Positions 1-8,476 are shown, numbered from the stretch's first letter. The stretch is DNA of 16,449 nucleotides from CAZCBJ01 sp964496705 (GCA_964496705.1 CAZCBJ010000075.1:1-16449); one strand, 5' to 3'. Program-made: numbers and translations. Notes: generated from the letters alone by a model not told the origin.

Positions 1-1213
1 AGACTTCCAATTCACGAGTGGTTATTTCCAAGCGGCTGACCAGGAGGGCTCTATCTACGGCAACCGCAAGCTGGAGGGCAATTGTTTGGACGGTTTGAAT
101 AAATGAGTCTGTAAAGAAATCCTCGCGATCACTTTGGACATCCAAAACCCCCAACATTTTTTCACCCAATTTCATTGGAACTGCCAATTCTGAGCGTGTC
201 ATCGGCAATAAAGGATTCTGACGATAATATGGGTTGTCTGCTACTTTGGGCGCCAACAAAGTGTTACCCTGGGAAGCAACATGTCCAACAATGCCGGCTG
301 TACCCACCTTCATGCGATGATTTGCGTGCACCATAGCTTGCCCAACTTCGCCACTTGCCGCCAGTAGAACGGCGAATTCTCCTTCTTTGTCCAAAAGGAA
401 AATTCCGAAATGATATACATCGAAATGTTTTTGGACCAATTCGATTACGTTTTGGAACAAAACTGTGATGTCAGAGAGCGCAGCAATATTTCTAGCCATC
501 TCTGAATCAATCGCTAACTGGGATTTCATATTAATTGTGTCTTCGCTTGTGCGAGAAATGGTTTCATCCAGAATATTGGCCAGTTCAGTAGAATTATTTT
601 GTAATAGTTTCTTTTGGCTCAAATTATTACGAAAGTGATTTAGAAATACTTGCATTATTAATAAGAAGATCAATCCAAATAAAAATAAAACAATAGAATT
701 AAGGTACCAGTGATCTGCCACCGTATTATTTATGGATGCATTTGCGAATTTAAGAAGCCCTATGCTGTTCAAATACTTAATGGAAATATGAATTGCTGTG
801 CTTATAACCAAAACAGTTGCGGCACTTTTCCAACCGATCAAAATCAAGGCTAGCAGAACAGCAAGCAGTGACAACATCATCTCAAGCCCGCCCAGGGCAA
901 TTTGGGTTGACACGAGCAAAGATAAAATGAAAATAAAAAATAATAACAGAGCTGTTTTAAACAAATAAGGCAGTTGCCTGAAGAGAAATATCATCAGGCA
1001 AATCAATGACAAAATACCACTTATTATTTGGATAGGTAGCCGAGCGGCAAAGAAAAACAAAAGAATCGTAGAAAAAGCCGTAACTGTAAACAAGGACAGC
1101 CATATTGACTGCTGCAACTTTTCCTGCAGTGTAAGAAAATCATCATCTCGCTGCACGATTTGTTGTGGAGAGTTAGCGGGTACCAAAGATTGTAGAAATC
1201 TTGTGAAGCTCAT
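1..1213 (-). CDS. Polytopic membrane GAF-domain sensor, 3' end beyond window
   Basis: I translated this frame by hand: it is open from ATG at 1213 to base 1, giving 404 residues with no stop. Residues about 35-205 hold five or six hydrophobic segments with almost no soluble loops, then a helical linker (about 205-240). A GAF domain follows at about 240-385, with NPLLPMTRSELA (333-344) and LGVLDVQS (354-361). The last visible residues are a charged helix (EITTRELEV) that normally leads into a further GAF or an output domain. The ATG overlaps the TGA of the upstream gene (ATGA), with AAGGG about 9 nt upstream, so translation is probably coupled. It is a paralogue of the 562-residue protein upstream, with the same topology. 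The ligand is unknown and the C-terminal output is outside the window; a histidine kinase or phosphatase is possible but not seen. Confidence 0.85.
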   Translation of the reverse strand, partial: MSFTRFLQSLVPANSPQQIVQRDDDFLTLQEKLQQSIWLSLFTVTAFSTILLFFFAARLPIQIISGILSLICLMIFLFRQLPYLFKTALLLFFIFILSLLVSTQIALGGLEMMLSLLAVLLALILIGWKSAATVLVISTAIHISIKYLNSIGLLKFANASINNTVADHWYLNSIVLFLFGLIFLLIMQVFLNHFRNNLSQKKLLQNNSTELANILDETISRTSEDTINMKSQLAIDSEMARNIAALSDITVLFQNVIELVQKHFDVYHFGIFLLDKEGEFAVLLAASGEVGQAMVHANHRMKVGTAGIVGHVASQGNTLLAPKVADNPYYRQNPLLPMTRSELAVPMKLGEKMLGVLDVQSDREDFFTDSFIQTVQTIALQLAVAVDRALLVSRLEITTRELEV

Positions 1214-2898
1214 TTTTCTACACCCTTCGTTGCAGTTCCCGCACCAAAGCCTAGAGTCTCTGAAGCAGGTGATGATAGTTCGATTAAAACCTCACTCACT
1301 GACGGCAGATGCCCTATTTCGTTCACAGTGATTTGGAGTATGTCTTCAATGTTGACCGAGCGGGAAAAAGATGCGGAAATTTGGTTTAACCTTTGCTCCT
1401 GGTAGGCTTTGCGTTGGGTTTGCTCGATTAACCGAACTGTCTCCATAGCAAGAGCTGCTTGAGCGGCAATGGATTGAACAAATGTCATTTCTTCGGGGGT
1501 CAATGCTACTGATTCGAGGTCAAGGATGATATTTCCGATGATTTCGTCTCTCAATGTTATTGGGACTTCCACCTGTTGTGTGTTCACGTCTGATTGGTTC
1601 AGCTTGCTGACATAGGTGGATTCCAGCGATTCACGTTGTTGGAGCATTTTGCTCCATTCTTGTTGAATGTATGCCCTGTTCAAAGAGCGAATTTCCTGGA
1701 GACTTTGCTGTAATTTTTCGTCCAAGAAAGCATTATCCAGAGCTGATGCAAGGCCATCGGCAATTCCTTGTAATATCAGAATGTTATCTGGATCAAAATC
1801 ATTCGACCTAGAGGATTGAACTGACATTGCACCAAGAACATTATTCCTGCTTATTAAAGGTAAGGCCAATTCTGAGCGAGTGAATGGTAGTAAAGGATTA
1901 TTGAAGCGAACTGCTTCTTCGCCAACATCCAAGGCGATTTTGGGTTGTTTTGTGGCTGTTGCCTGTCCGATCATTGAAGAACTTCCAACTGCAAGCCGGT
2001 GGTTGGCTGATAGCATTTTATGCCCCGCTTCTCCCGAGCCTGCACGCAAAAGAGCTACTTCTCCTTTTTCATCCACCAGAAATATGCCCACATAATATAA
2101 ATGGAAATTGTCGTGTAACAAATCAACAACTTGTTGAAGCATCGCCTCAATATTTTCTGCAGCAACAAGAGATCGTGAAATGGTCGAGGCTGTTCGAATT
2201 TCGTTTAGGCGGTGCTCCAAGTTAACTGTGCGTTCTGCAATCTTTCTTTCCAGGCTATTCTGTTCTCTGTCCAGTTCAATTCTTAGTTGTTTTTGTTTTC
2301 TCAAACCAGAAAAGACTTCTCGCATTAATACCATTATCGAAACGCCGCCAAACAATGATATCCCTGTAAATAGTGCGGTTGAAGAATACCAATTTGCCAA
2401 AATTAAGGAGTTGTTATCGTTCTCAAATGGTGGAACAGGTAGTAGACCAGAATGAAATGACATACCGAAGAAAAGCAATGAGGTCGATGATACAATAATG
2501 GCAAAAATGGCAGGCGCGGTGCCTAAAAGGATGCTGGTAAAAAGGGGTAATATGAGCAAAATACCTTTACCCATACCACCAATTCCACTCAGAACAATAC
2601 TGCCGATCCCAGAAAAATATATTATTAATAGAATAACTAGAGCCCGGATGTTGAAGGCTACATTTCGAAGGTAGCTAAACACCACAAGAAATAGGACAGC
2701 CATGATTACAGGCATGATTATGATTGTTTGCCATAGAGGACTGCTTATAAGACGAAATAGTAATAGGCAAATGTAGATAACAACTGCTATTAAGTAAAAG
2801 GATTGCAGAATTCGCTCGCGGAAAATTTCCAGTTCATCCCGGTTTGTATAATGCGAAGGTGTATTTTGCGGCAGAATGGAGAGGATTAATTTCATCAT
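1210..2898 (-). CDS. Membrane GAF-domain protein without visible output domain
   Basis: This 562-residue protein has about six transmembrane segments (roughly 30-51, 57-77, 83-105, 110-147 as two, 168-193). A charged coiled coil follows (about 195-232), then a complete GAF domain (235-395) with NPLLPFTRSELALPL at 334-348 and LGAMSVQSS at 355-363. Residues 404-430 are a helical linker and 440-490 look like only the C-terminal half of a second GAF (VPITLRDEIIGNIILDL). The tail (500-541) is a helical segment like the one ending the upstream sensor. No HisKA, HATPase, GGDEF, EAL, HD or PP2C motifs are visible. The start ATG overlaps the upstream TGA by one base (TGATG) and has only a weak Shine-Dalgarno sequence, suggesting coupled translation. 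It probably senses a membrane or cytoplasmic signal and passes it on by protein contact; that role is inference. Confidence 0.85.
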   Translation of the reverse strand: MMKLILSILPQNTPSHYTNRDELEIFRERILQSFYLIAVVIYICLLLFRLISSPLWQTIIIMPVIMAVLFLVVFSYLRNVAFNIRALVILLIIYFSGIGSIVLSGIGGMGKGILLILPLFTSILLGTAPAIFAIIVSSTSLLFFGMSFHSGLLPVPPFENDNNSLILANWYSSTALFTGISLFGGVSIMVLMREVFSGLRKQKQLRIELDREQNSLERKIAERTVNLEHRLNEIRTASTISRSLVAAENIEAMLQQVVDLLHDNFHLYYVGIFLVDEKGEVALLRAGSGEAGHKMLSANHRLAVGSSSMIGQATATKQPKIALDVGEEAVRFNNPLLPFTRSELALPLISRNNVLGAMSVQSSRSNDFDPDNILILQGIADGLASALDNAFLDEKLQQSLQEIRSLNRAYIQQEWSKMLQQRESLESTYVSKLNQSDVNTQQVEVPITLRDEIIGNIILDLESVALTPEEMTFVQSIAAQAALAMETVRLIEQTQRKAYQEQRLNQISASFSRSVNIEDILQITVNEIGHLPSVSEVLIELSSPASETLGFGAGTATKGVEK

Positions 2899-5800
2899 CA
2901 GTCAGTTTCCATTTCCTTGCCACGATTACTCGATTCGTCCAGGTTCACGTTGTCGATCGAGAGTTGAATCCTTGCTCGCTGTGCGCGTAATGCTTTACCG
3001 ATTTCACTTGCTGAAGTCTCAAGTATTGTAGGAATATCTGCCGCTCGGCGAATTTTATTGGTGATATCAAACAGCAATCGTTGCCGCTCAACTTGCTGAC
3101 GGACTTGTTCGACCAAGGTTACACTTATCATGGCTGCACCGAGGCTATTGCCGAGTGTAGCAATAATCTCCAGATCGGTATCTTGATACATTCCAGGTTG
3201 ATCGCTTTCAATGACGATCATGCCCAACAATCGGTTGCTGTGGGATATGGGAACGATCATCTGGGAGCGCGATGATGGGTGGAGCAATTGAACACCAGTT
3301 GTTTGGAGAGAATCTATCACCAAGATTTCACGTTGAGCCTGCGCCATTTCACCAATCATTCCAGAGCCGATTGGAATTTGTAAGTCATTTATTTGCACGT
3401 TCGGCAGGCCTGATGATGCCCTCACCTCAAGTACATTCTCGCGAGTATTTAGAAAAATACAAATACGGTCACCGAAATTTTCGTGGTTTAATGTTTCCAC
3501 TGTGCTCAGCAAAACATCTTGCAGAGATTGTTGAGAGGCAATGGTTGTCGTAATGGTATGTAGCAAGCGATGCTGATCGATATTTCGCTTTGTTTGAGCA
3601 AACAGGTTTGCATTAAATACTGTGATGGCCAGTTGGTCCGCGAGAATTTGTAATACGTTAATATCTTCCTCTTGGAACGCATCCGGCATTATGCTTTGAA
3701 CGTCCAATGCTCCAAGAACCATTTCGCCAATCGTTAGTGGAATGGCGAGTTCAGCTCTTGTCTCAGGCAATAAGGGGTTGGCATAATAGTCTGGATCTTG
3801 TGTGACATCGTTAACTACCATGACTTTTCCAGAAGATGTCACTTTACCGATGATGGATTTTGAGCCAACCATTAATTTATGCCCCGCTGTTTTAAGTATT
3901 AAGCCTGCTTCTCCAGTTGACTCACGTAACACGGCGTACTCACCAAGCTGGTCAATTAGGAAAATCGAAGAATGATAGAAATCAAAACGTTCACGAACCA
4001 GATTCACTGAGTTTCGCATGACTTCATCAATGTCCAGCGAACCAGAAGATTCTCGAGCAATTTGAGCCGCAATTTCAAGTTGTTTAGCTCGTTTTTCGCT
4101 TTGATTCTGGGCGAGGTGGAAAGCGGATATATCACGAGCAATTGCCAGCAAACCAGATGATTTTTCTTCCGGATTTTCTTGAACAGGTAATTTATTCACC
4201 AGGTAATAGCGGGTGTTGCCGTTTTTGTCCACCCTTTTTTCGACTTTTCCAATAATCGAAGTGCCTTTTTGAAGAATATCCTGCTCCTCGGTTGTGGTGA
4301 TTTGGGAGTCCGTCTCGTCAGCCAGGAGTTCAGCATCGGTTTTCCCGATAATATACTCCATAGAAGGTACACCCAAGTATTCAAGGTAAGAATTGCTCGC
4401 ACGAGTATATTTTCCCTGGGCGTCTTTGAAATATACCAAATCAGGTGTGTTTGTTAGCCAGGTCATCAATAATTGACGCTCCTGCTCAAAGGCTCTCAGG
4501 GCGGCCTGCATTTGGGTCAATAATTGCACATTGCGAATAGTGATTGCTATCTGCGGAGCCAGTCGGGTAACCAATTGTAGATGTTGTTGGGTGAATCGTT
4601 CTTCTTGATCGACATCTTGGATGACAATCGCCCCCAGGATTCTTCCCGCAACCATCAGGGGAACTCCCATCCATGATTTCGCCGGTCTGCCAATGATTTT
4701 TGCGCCAAGTTCTTTGACTTTTCGCTCAGTGTCGTTCACCAAAAATAACGATTTTTGGGTGTTGATTACAATGGATGTTAATCCCTCCCCTAAGGGGAAA
4801 GGATCTATTGCGATTCGATCTTCTCCTTCGTACATGTACGGAATGTGAATAAGATTGTGTTCTTTATCATAAATTGCCACTAAAAAGCTAAGTCCTTCGC
4901 CGATGAGTGCCAATAATTGTTTGTGAAGTGTCTGGTACAGATGCTCAATGTCGGTTTCCACTGAGATGATCTCACTGACATTCTCATATATTTGCAATTC
5001 CGATAGTCTTTGTTCCAAGGTTGACACCTTATTAATACGCCCTAATAAGATGCCGGTAGCCTCAAACAATTCACTATATGGATGCATATCCTGAGGTCTG
5101 AGGGGGACATTTTCGCGCGATCCCAACACCACAACTTTGTTAATTTTTTCGTTGGCCAGAATTGCAAAAACGGCTGCCGATTTACATCCCCGTCTAGAGA
5201 AAAAAGAAAGTATGTTGTCAAAGTCAGAAGGCTTAGATAAATCATCAAAAATGATCAAACTCTGCTCGCTCAACCTGGTAATAATCCGTTGAAGAGGCAG
5301 TGTGATACCTTGTCCGGTTCCAGCCGAACCAGCGACTGAGGGATCTTTTATGATGATGACACTAAGATAACCATCCTTTACATCAAAAATTGCGCTGACA
5401 TAATCGGTTTGATCAAAAGAAGATAATAGCTGACTGATGACATCATTCTCTGTTGTCGCTTGAATAACCTGTTGGGTGGTTTGATAAAGAAGATTGGTTT
5501 GCTTAAGGTTTGTCTGGGTTTCTTCGATCAAATTCAAGCTCTGAAAACCGGTTGAAATTTGATTGGCTAATGTCTGCAACAAAGAAATCGCTTCAGCATC
5601 AAAGGCGCTATTGGATGTGCTTTGAACTTCGAGTAGACCAATTACTCGATCTGTAAATAATATTGGTATTCCAATTTCACTGACTGATTCAGGAAGCAGA
5701 ATTTCCTTTTGGCTAAGGTGGTCATGCACAGCATCCGCAGCCAGATAAGGCTGCTTATTCGCAATCACAAATCCCAACAGACTTTCGTTGATGATGGGTA

Positions 5801-7313
5801 TCTGCAATCCTCGCTTGAGAACGTTTTGGTTTTGTGTGCGTGTGGCCGCCTCAAGTACGGCTGTCTGGTTAGCTTCATTTACAATAAAAATACTTGCAAA
5901 GGAGAAGCCAAATATTCTAGTAATTTCATCAACCGCAACCTGTGCTATGACTTCGCGATTCGCATTTTGGGTCGCTTTTTGGGCTATCTGAGTCGCCAAA
6001 TTTATTTGGGCGATTCGAGATGCTACACGCGTCTCCAACGAGTGATATATCTCCTGTAATTCATCACCCATTTGGTTGAACGAAGCGGCTAGTTGACCAA
6101 TTTCATCTTTTCTGTTAATCCTCGATCTTTGTGAAAGATCACCCTGAGCAAAGGATTTTGCTTGTTGGGTCAGCAAAGACAACGGATTGATCAGGTTGGT
6201 GATGGTAACAAATATAACCAGGCCGGTGATGATCAATGCGATCGCCAGCGCTGAGATGTTATAAGTATCGAAGATAGAAATAATGCGATAGATATAAGAC
6301 TCTGGCACTTCAATAATGAGCGCCATTTGGCTTTCGGGCAACCATTTAATGTATGCAAGTTTGGGAGACCGGTTTTCTGTTCGAATCGTTCCTTGCTTTT
6401 GGTTTTTATCGATCAGGTTGCGAATTTGTTCGACATGTTCTTGGTCCGGAGGTACTTGGATAACCTCGTTCTTACCCGGCGAGACGGTTAAGAGCTGACC
6501 ATCAATGGTCAATAAATAGGCATGGGCATAAACCATGAATGTACTAGCATTGTTTAGCAAATTGACCGTAGTCACTGACCTTGATGTTCCAATCAGCGTC
6601 AAGTCTTCTTGGTATTTTGATCCGGAAAGTTTATGCGATGAGAAAAGGACAAATTGGTTTGAATAAAGTGGGCTGGGATTAAACAGACCTACGGATTGGT
6701 TGTTGCCCAACAAGGAATTCAGATTCACAAGCTCATTAAATCTTATCTTTCTCCATTCGTTGTTGGTGCTGGCAAGCACCCGGCCGTCCGAACTGAGAAG
6801 GATCAGGTGGTCAAAAACATCTTTTGCAAAGGTATTACGGACTGTTCTATAACTGGAAAGCGCTGAAACAAGCTGGTATTGGGTTAGGATTTGCTTTTCC
6901 TGGCTGTTTGGGTCACGTAATAGAACCGCGATAGAGTCGGTAAGATTTTTTTGAGTCCCTAATCCAGCCAGAACTTGTTGAGAAAAAAGCGAAAAATCAT
7001 CCAATTGTTCGCCATTTGTTTCGGCCAATATTTGCAATTGTGTTGTGGTATGGTCGCGCAATAGTGCCCGAGAACGAAAATAGCTGATGGTGCCTACAGC
7101 TAATAATGGTATGAAAACCAATAAAAGCATCAATGAGAAGATAACTGTCGAGAGACGATAACGTAATTGGAGCAGTTTTCGGATGGTATTCGCCAGCAGT
7201 TTATCAGTTGAATTTGGATTGCTTGTGGAAATCCCCGAAGCCCGACTAGCCGCTTTCTTGTAGAGAAATGCGACTCGCGAGAAACAGGTTTTCAATAGGC
7301 TTATCCATTTCAT
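2898..7313 (-). CDS. Giant Cache-HAMP-multi-GAF-PAS sensor lacking a kinase
   Basis: Of 1471 residues, a short cytoplasmic N-terminus leads to TM1 (54-77), an extracytoplasmic region (about 80-350, resembling double-Cache sensors), TM2 (352-374) and HAMP (375-428, with RKDEIGQLAASFNQM at 401-415). Cytoplasmic modules are GAF (about 450-595), a divergent GAF-like unit (605-765), GAF (770-935), PAS (945-1070), GAF with NPLLPETRAELAIPL (about 1080-1240) and GAF (1245-1405). The 66-residue tail (1406-1471) begins like another GAF helix but stops. There is no phospho-acceptor histidine box and no ATPase N, G1 or G2 box. The layout resembles a hybrid kinase stripped of its catalytic part. The start has AGGTG 8 nt upstream and lies 20 nt after the receiver gene, so it is probably co-transcribed. 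Signals and output partner are unknown. Confidence 0.85.
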   Translation of the reverse strand: MKWISLLKTCFSRVAFLYKKAASRASGISTSNPNSTDKLLANTIRKLLQLRYRLSTVIFSLMLLLVFIPLLAVGTISYFRSRALLRDHTTTQLQILAETNGEQLDDFSLFSQQVLAGLGTQKNLTDSIAVLLRDPNSQEKQILTQYQLVSALSSYRTVRNTFAKDVFDHLILLSSDGRVLASTNNEWRKIRFNELVNLNSLLGNNQSVGLFNPSPLYSNQFVLFSSHKLSGSKYQEDLTLIGTSRSVTTVNLLNNASTFMVYAHAYLLTIDGQLLTVSPGKNEVIQVPPDQEHVEQIRNLIDKNQKQGTIRTENRSPKLAYIKWLPESQMALIIEVPESYIYRIISIFDTYNISALAIALIITGLVIFVTITNLINPLSLLTQQAKSFAQGDLSQRSRINRKDEIGQLAASFNQMGDELQEIYHSLETRVASRIAQINLATQIAQKATQNANREVIAQVAVDEITRIFGFSFASIFIVNEANQTAVLEAATRTQNQNVLKRGLQIPIINESLLGFVIANKQPYLAADAVHDHLSQKEILLPESVSEIGIPILFTDRVIGLLEVQSTSNSAFDAEAISLLQTLANQISTGFQSLNLIEETQTNLKQTNLLYQTTQQVIQATTENDVISQLLSSFDQTDYVSAIFDVKDGYLSVIIIKDPSVAGSAGTGQGITLPLQRIITRLSEQSLIIFDDLSKPSDFDNILSFFSRRGCKSAAVFAILANEKINKVVVLGSRENVPLRPQDMHPYSELFEATGILLGRINKVSTLEQRLSELQIYENVSEIISVETDIEHLYQTLHKQLLALIGEGLSFLVAIYDKEHNLIHIPYMYEGEDRIAIDPFPLGEGLTSIVINTQKSLFLVNDTERKVKELGAKIIGRPAKSWMGVPLMVAGRILGAIVIQDVDQEERFTQQHLQLVTRLAPQIAITIRNVQLLTQMQAALRAFEQERQLLMTWLTNTPDLVYFKDAQGKYTRASNSYLEYLGVPSMEYIIGKTDAELLADETDSQITTTEEQDILQKGTSIIGKVEKRVDKNGNTRYYLVNKLPVQENPEEKSSGLLAIARDISAFHLAQNQSEKRAKQLEIAAQIARESSGSLDIDEVMRNSVNLVRERFDFYHSSIFLIDQLGEYAVLRESTGEAGLILKTAGHKLMVGSKSIIGKVTSSGKVMVVNDVTQDPDYYANPLLPETRAELAIPLTIGEMVLGALDVQSIMPDAFQEEDINVLQILADQLAITVFNANLFAQTKRNIDQHRLLHTITTTIASQQSLQDVLLSTVETLNHENFGDRICIFLNTRENVLEVRASSGLPNVQINDLQIPIGSGMIGEMAQAQREILVIDSLQTTGVQLLHPSSRSQMIVPISHSNRLLGMIVIESDQPGMYQDTDLEIIATLGNSLGAAMISVTLVEQVRQQVERQRLLFDITNKIRRAADIPTILETSASEIGKALRAQRARIQLSIDNVNLDESSNRGKEMETD

Positions 7314-7333
7314 TTTTTAAACACCTGATGGAC

Positions 7334-7768
7334 TTACTCCCATTCCCAGACTGAGTCTCCGGCCAAGATTCGTTGAATCTGATCAGGAAATCTATCGGGA
7401 TCAAGCGGTTTTCCTAAGAAACCATTGAAGCCTGAACTACGCGCTTTGTTGACCTGTTCCAGACTGGCTTCGGCTGTCACGGCGATGACGGGAACGTTCT
7501 TTAGTCGAGAGGATTGGCGAATTTTATATAATGCACTATAACCATCTTCATAAGGTAAGCGGATGTCCATCAGAATTAGATCCAGACGTGGCAAGGTGTC
7601 AGCATATTCAACAACCTCGAATCCGCTGGTCTTCCACTCACAGTGAATACCCAAGAATCCTAACATTCGTGCAATTAAGACAAAATTTGACACATTATCT
7701 TCAACGACCAGGACAGTCATGTCTCTCAAAGAATTTGGTTGTGTATCGGGGTGGGAATGATTATCCAT
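7334..7768 (-). CDS. Single-domain response regulator (receiver only)
   Basis: This 144-residue protein is a CheY/DivK-like receiver with no DNA-binding or enzymatic domain. The acidic pair is E23-D24 (VVEDN), the expected phospho-acceptor is D68 (LILMDIRLP), the switch threonine is T98 (AVTAE) and the conserved lysine is K120 followed by P121 (GKPLDP). All catalytic residues are present, so it should be phosphorylatable. The first 16 residues are a polar extension. An alternative start at M17 (7720) has GAGAG close upstream, so the true N-terminus is uncertain. It lies 16 nt after a second receiver and 20 nt before the large GAF sensor, consistent with a phosphorelay intermediate or an adaptor by protein contact. 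No kinase is visible in the window, so its phosphodonor is unknown. Confidence 0.9.
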   Translation of the reverse strand: MDNHSHPDTQPNSLRDMTVLVVEDNVSNFVLIARMLGFLGIHCEWKTSGFEVVEYADTLPRLDLILMDIRLPYEDGYSALYKIRQSSRLKNVPVIAVTAEASLEQVNKARSSGFNGFLGKPLDPDRFPDQIQRILAGDSVWEWE

Positions 7769-7784
7769 CGTTGATGCATACCTT

Positions 7785-8156
7785 CTAAGCCAGAAATGCA
7801 GCTACCTGCTCAAGAAATTTATCAATCTCTATGGGTTTTTCAATATAGCCATCACAACCTGCCTGAACGGTCCGTTCCCGATCACCGCGCATTACATTGG
7901 CTGTCAGTGCAACGATAGGGACGGAGTCAAGTTTCGGGTTTAACCGCAGTTGCCCAGTGAGCGCATATCCATCCAGATCCGGCATATTAATGTCCATAAG
8001 AATAAGATCTGGTATTAGGGTTTCGAGGATTTCCAACGCACGCGTTGCATTTTCGGCTTCAAAAATTTGATATCCTTCACTGAGCAGCAACCGACGAATA
8101 AGAAGACGATTTTCGGGATTATCTTCGACATGTAGAATGGTTTTCGAAGGTTGCAT
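7785..8156 (-). CDS. DivK-like single-domain response regulator (receiver only)
   Basis: This 123-residue protein is almost exactly one receiver domain. Key residues are E11-D12 (HVEDNPENR), phospho-acceptor D55 (LILMDINMPDLDG), T85 (VALTAN) and K107-P108 (YIEKPI). The GDRERTVQAGCDGYIEKPI stretch resembles DivK and other stand-alone receivers in phosphorelays. I chose ATG at 8156 because the domain begins directly after it and AAGGG lies 9 nt upstream (8166-8170). The same frame stays open to a TTG at 8249, but the added residues do not look like receiver sequence and that TTG lacks a good ribosome site. It is probably the first gene of the minus-strand signalling operon and is not a close copy of the second receiver. 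Its partner kinase is not in the window. Confidence 0.9.
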   Translation of the reverse strand: MQPSKTILHVEDNPENRLLIRRLLLSEGYQIFEAENATRALEILETLIPDLILMDINMPDLDGYALTGQLRLNPKLDSVPIVALTANVMRGDRERTVQAGCDGYIEKPIEIDKFLEQVAAFLA

Positions 8157-8207
8157 TGGATGAAGCCCTTTGTTTGCCGAGTCAAAATTAATCGCAATGA
8201 TGGTAAG

Positions 8208-8216
8208 ATTATATAT
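8208..8216 (-). promoter_or_regulatory. Weak candidate -10 for the receiver/GAF operon
   Basis: On the minus strand TATAAT lies at 8213-8208 within TGATATATAAT, about 50 nt upstream of the preferred start at 8156. No good -35 lies at 16-18 bp (GGTATG at 17 bp). A perfect 5-bp inverted repeat, CTCACAGTGAG, sits at 8236-8246, over and just upstream of the -35 position. The operon could also be read from the tRNA-Gly promoter. Confidence 0.3.
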
Positions 8217-8333
8217 CACCAAGGGGCATCCATACCTCACAGTGAGCAAAGATTACATATTTGTAAAGTGTATGCAATCATAGGGAGCAAGACTTGTACC
8301 AAAGATGGTCAAGGGTCTGCGATTAAAAACTTG

Positions 8334-8405
8334 AGCGGGTGATGGGATTCGAACCCACGAATGGTAACTTGGGAAGCTACTGCCTTACCACTTGGCGACA
8401 CCCGC
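8334..8405 (-). tRNA. tRNA-Gly(CCC)
   Basis: Read on the minus strand, this 72-nt gene folds into a full cloverleaf. The 7-bp acceptor is GCGGGTG with CACCCGC. The D arm is closed by GCC/GGC. The anticodon stem is GTAGC/GTTAC (one G-T pair) around loop TTCCCAA, giving anticodon CCC. The variable region is 5 nt and the T arm is GTGGG-TTCGAAT-CCCAT. The discriminator is U, as usual for bacterial tRNA-Gly. CCA is not encoded (CAA follows), so a nucleotidyltransferase must add it. It decodes GGG. It is divergent from mreB and has its own consensus promoter. Confidence 0.96.
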
Positions 8406-8419
8406 TTACCTAATGGCTG

Positions 8420-8447
8420 ATTATAGCAGGTCACCTTGCAGTGTCAA
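8420..8447 (-). promoter_or_regulatory. Consensus sigma70-type promoter of tRNA-Gly
   Basis: On the minus strand TTGACA (8447-8442) and TATAAT (8425-8420) are separated by 16 bp. Both hexamers match consensus perfectly. The -10 ends 14 nt before the mature tRNA 5' end at 8405, so the expected leader is only a few nucleotides. A strong housekeeping promoter fits a tRNA gene. Confidence 0.85.
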
Positions 8448-8476
8448 GCTGTGATGAGCTGAGTTAGGCTGTTTCT

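Noticed and set aside
5709..6059. Plus-strand open frame of 116 codons opposite the large sensor gene
   Set aside because: It lies wholly antisense to a well-supported coding region, shows no family resemblance, and has the mixed composition of a shadow frame.
8157..8249. Longer DivK-like receiver starting at TTG 8249
   Set aside because: The extra 31 residues are unlike receivers, the TTG lacks a ribosome site, and ATG 8156 has AAGGG at 9 nt.
8290..8318. Imperfect hairpin downstream of tRNA-Gly as a terminator (AGAC..GTCT outer stem with bulges)
   Set aside because: The stem is interrupted by bulges and no U-run follows on the minus strand, so termination is not supported.
8326..8330. T5 run just after the tRNA-Gly 3' end as a terminator
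   Set aside because: No independent hairpin precedes it; only the tRNA acceptor stem is adjacent.
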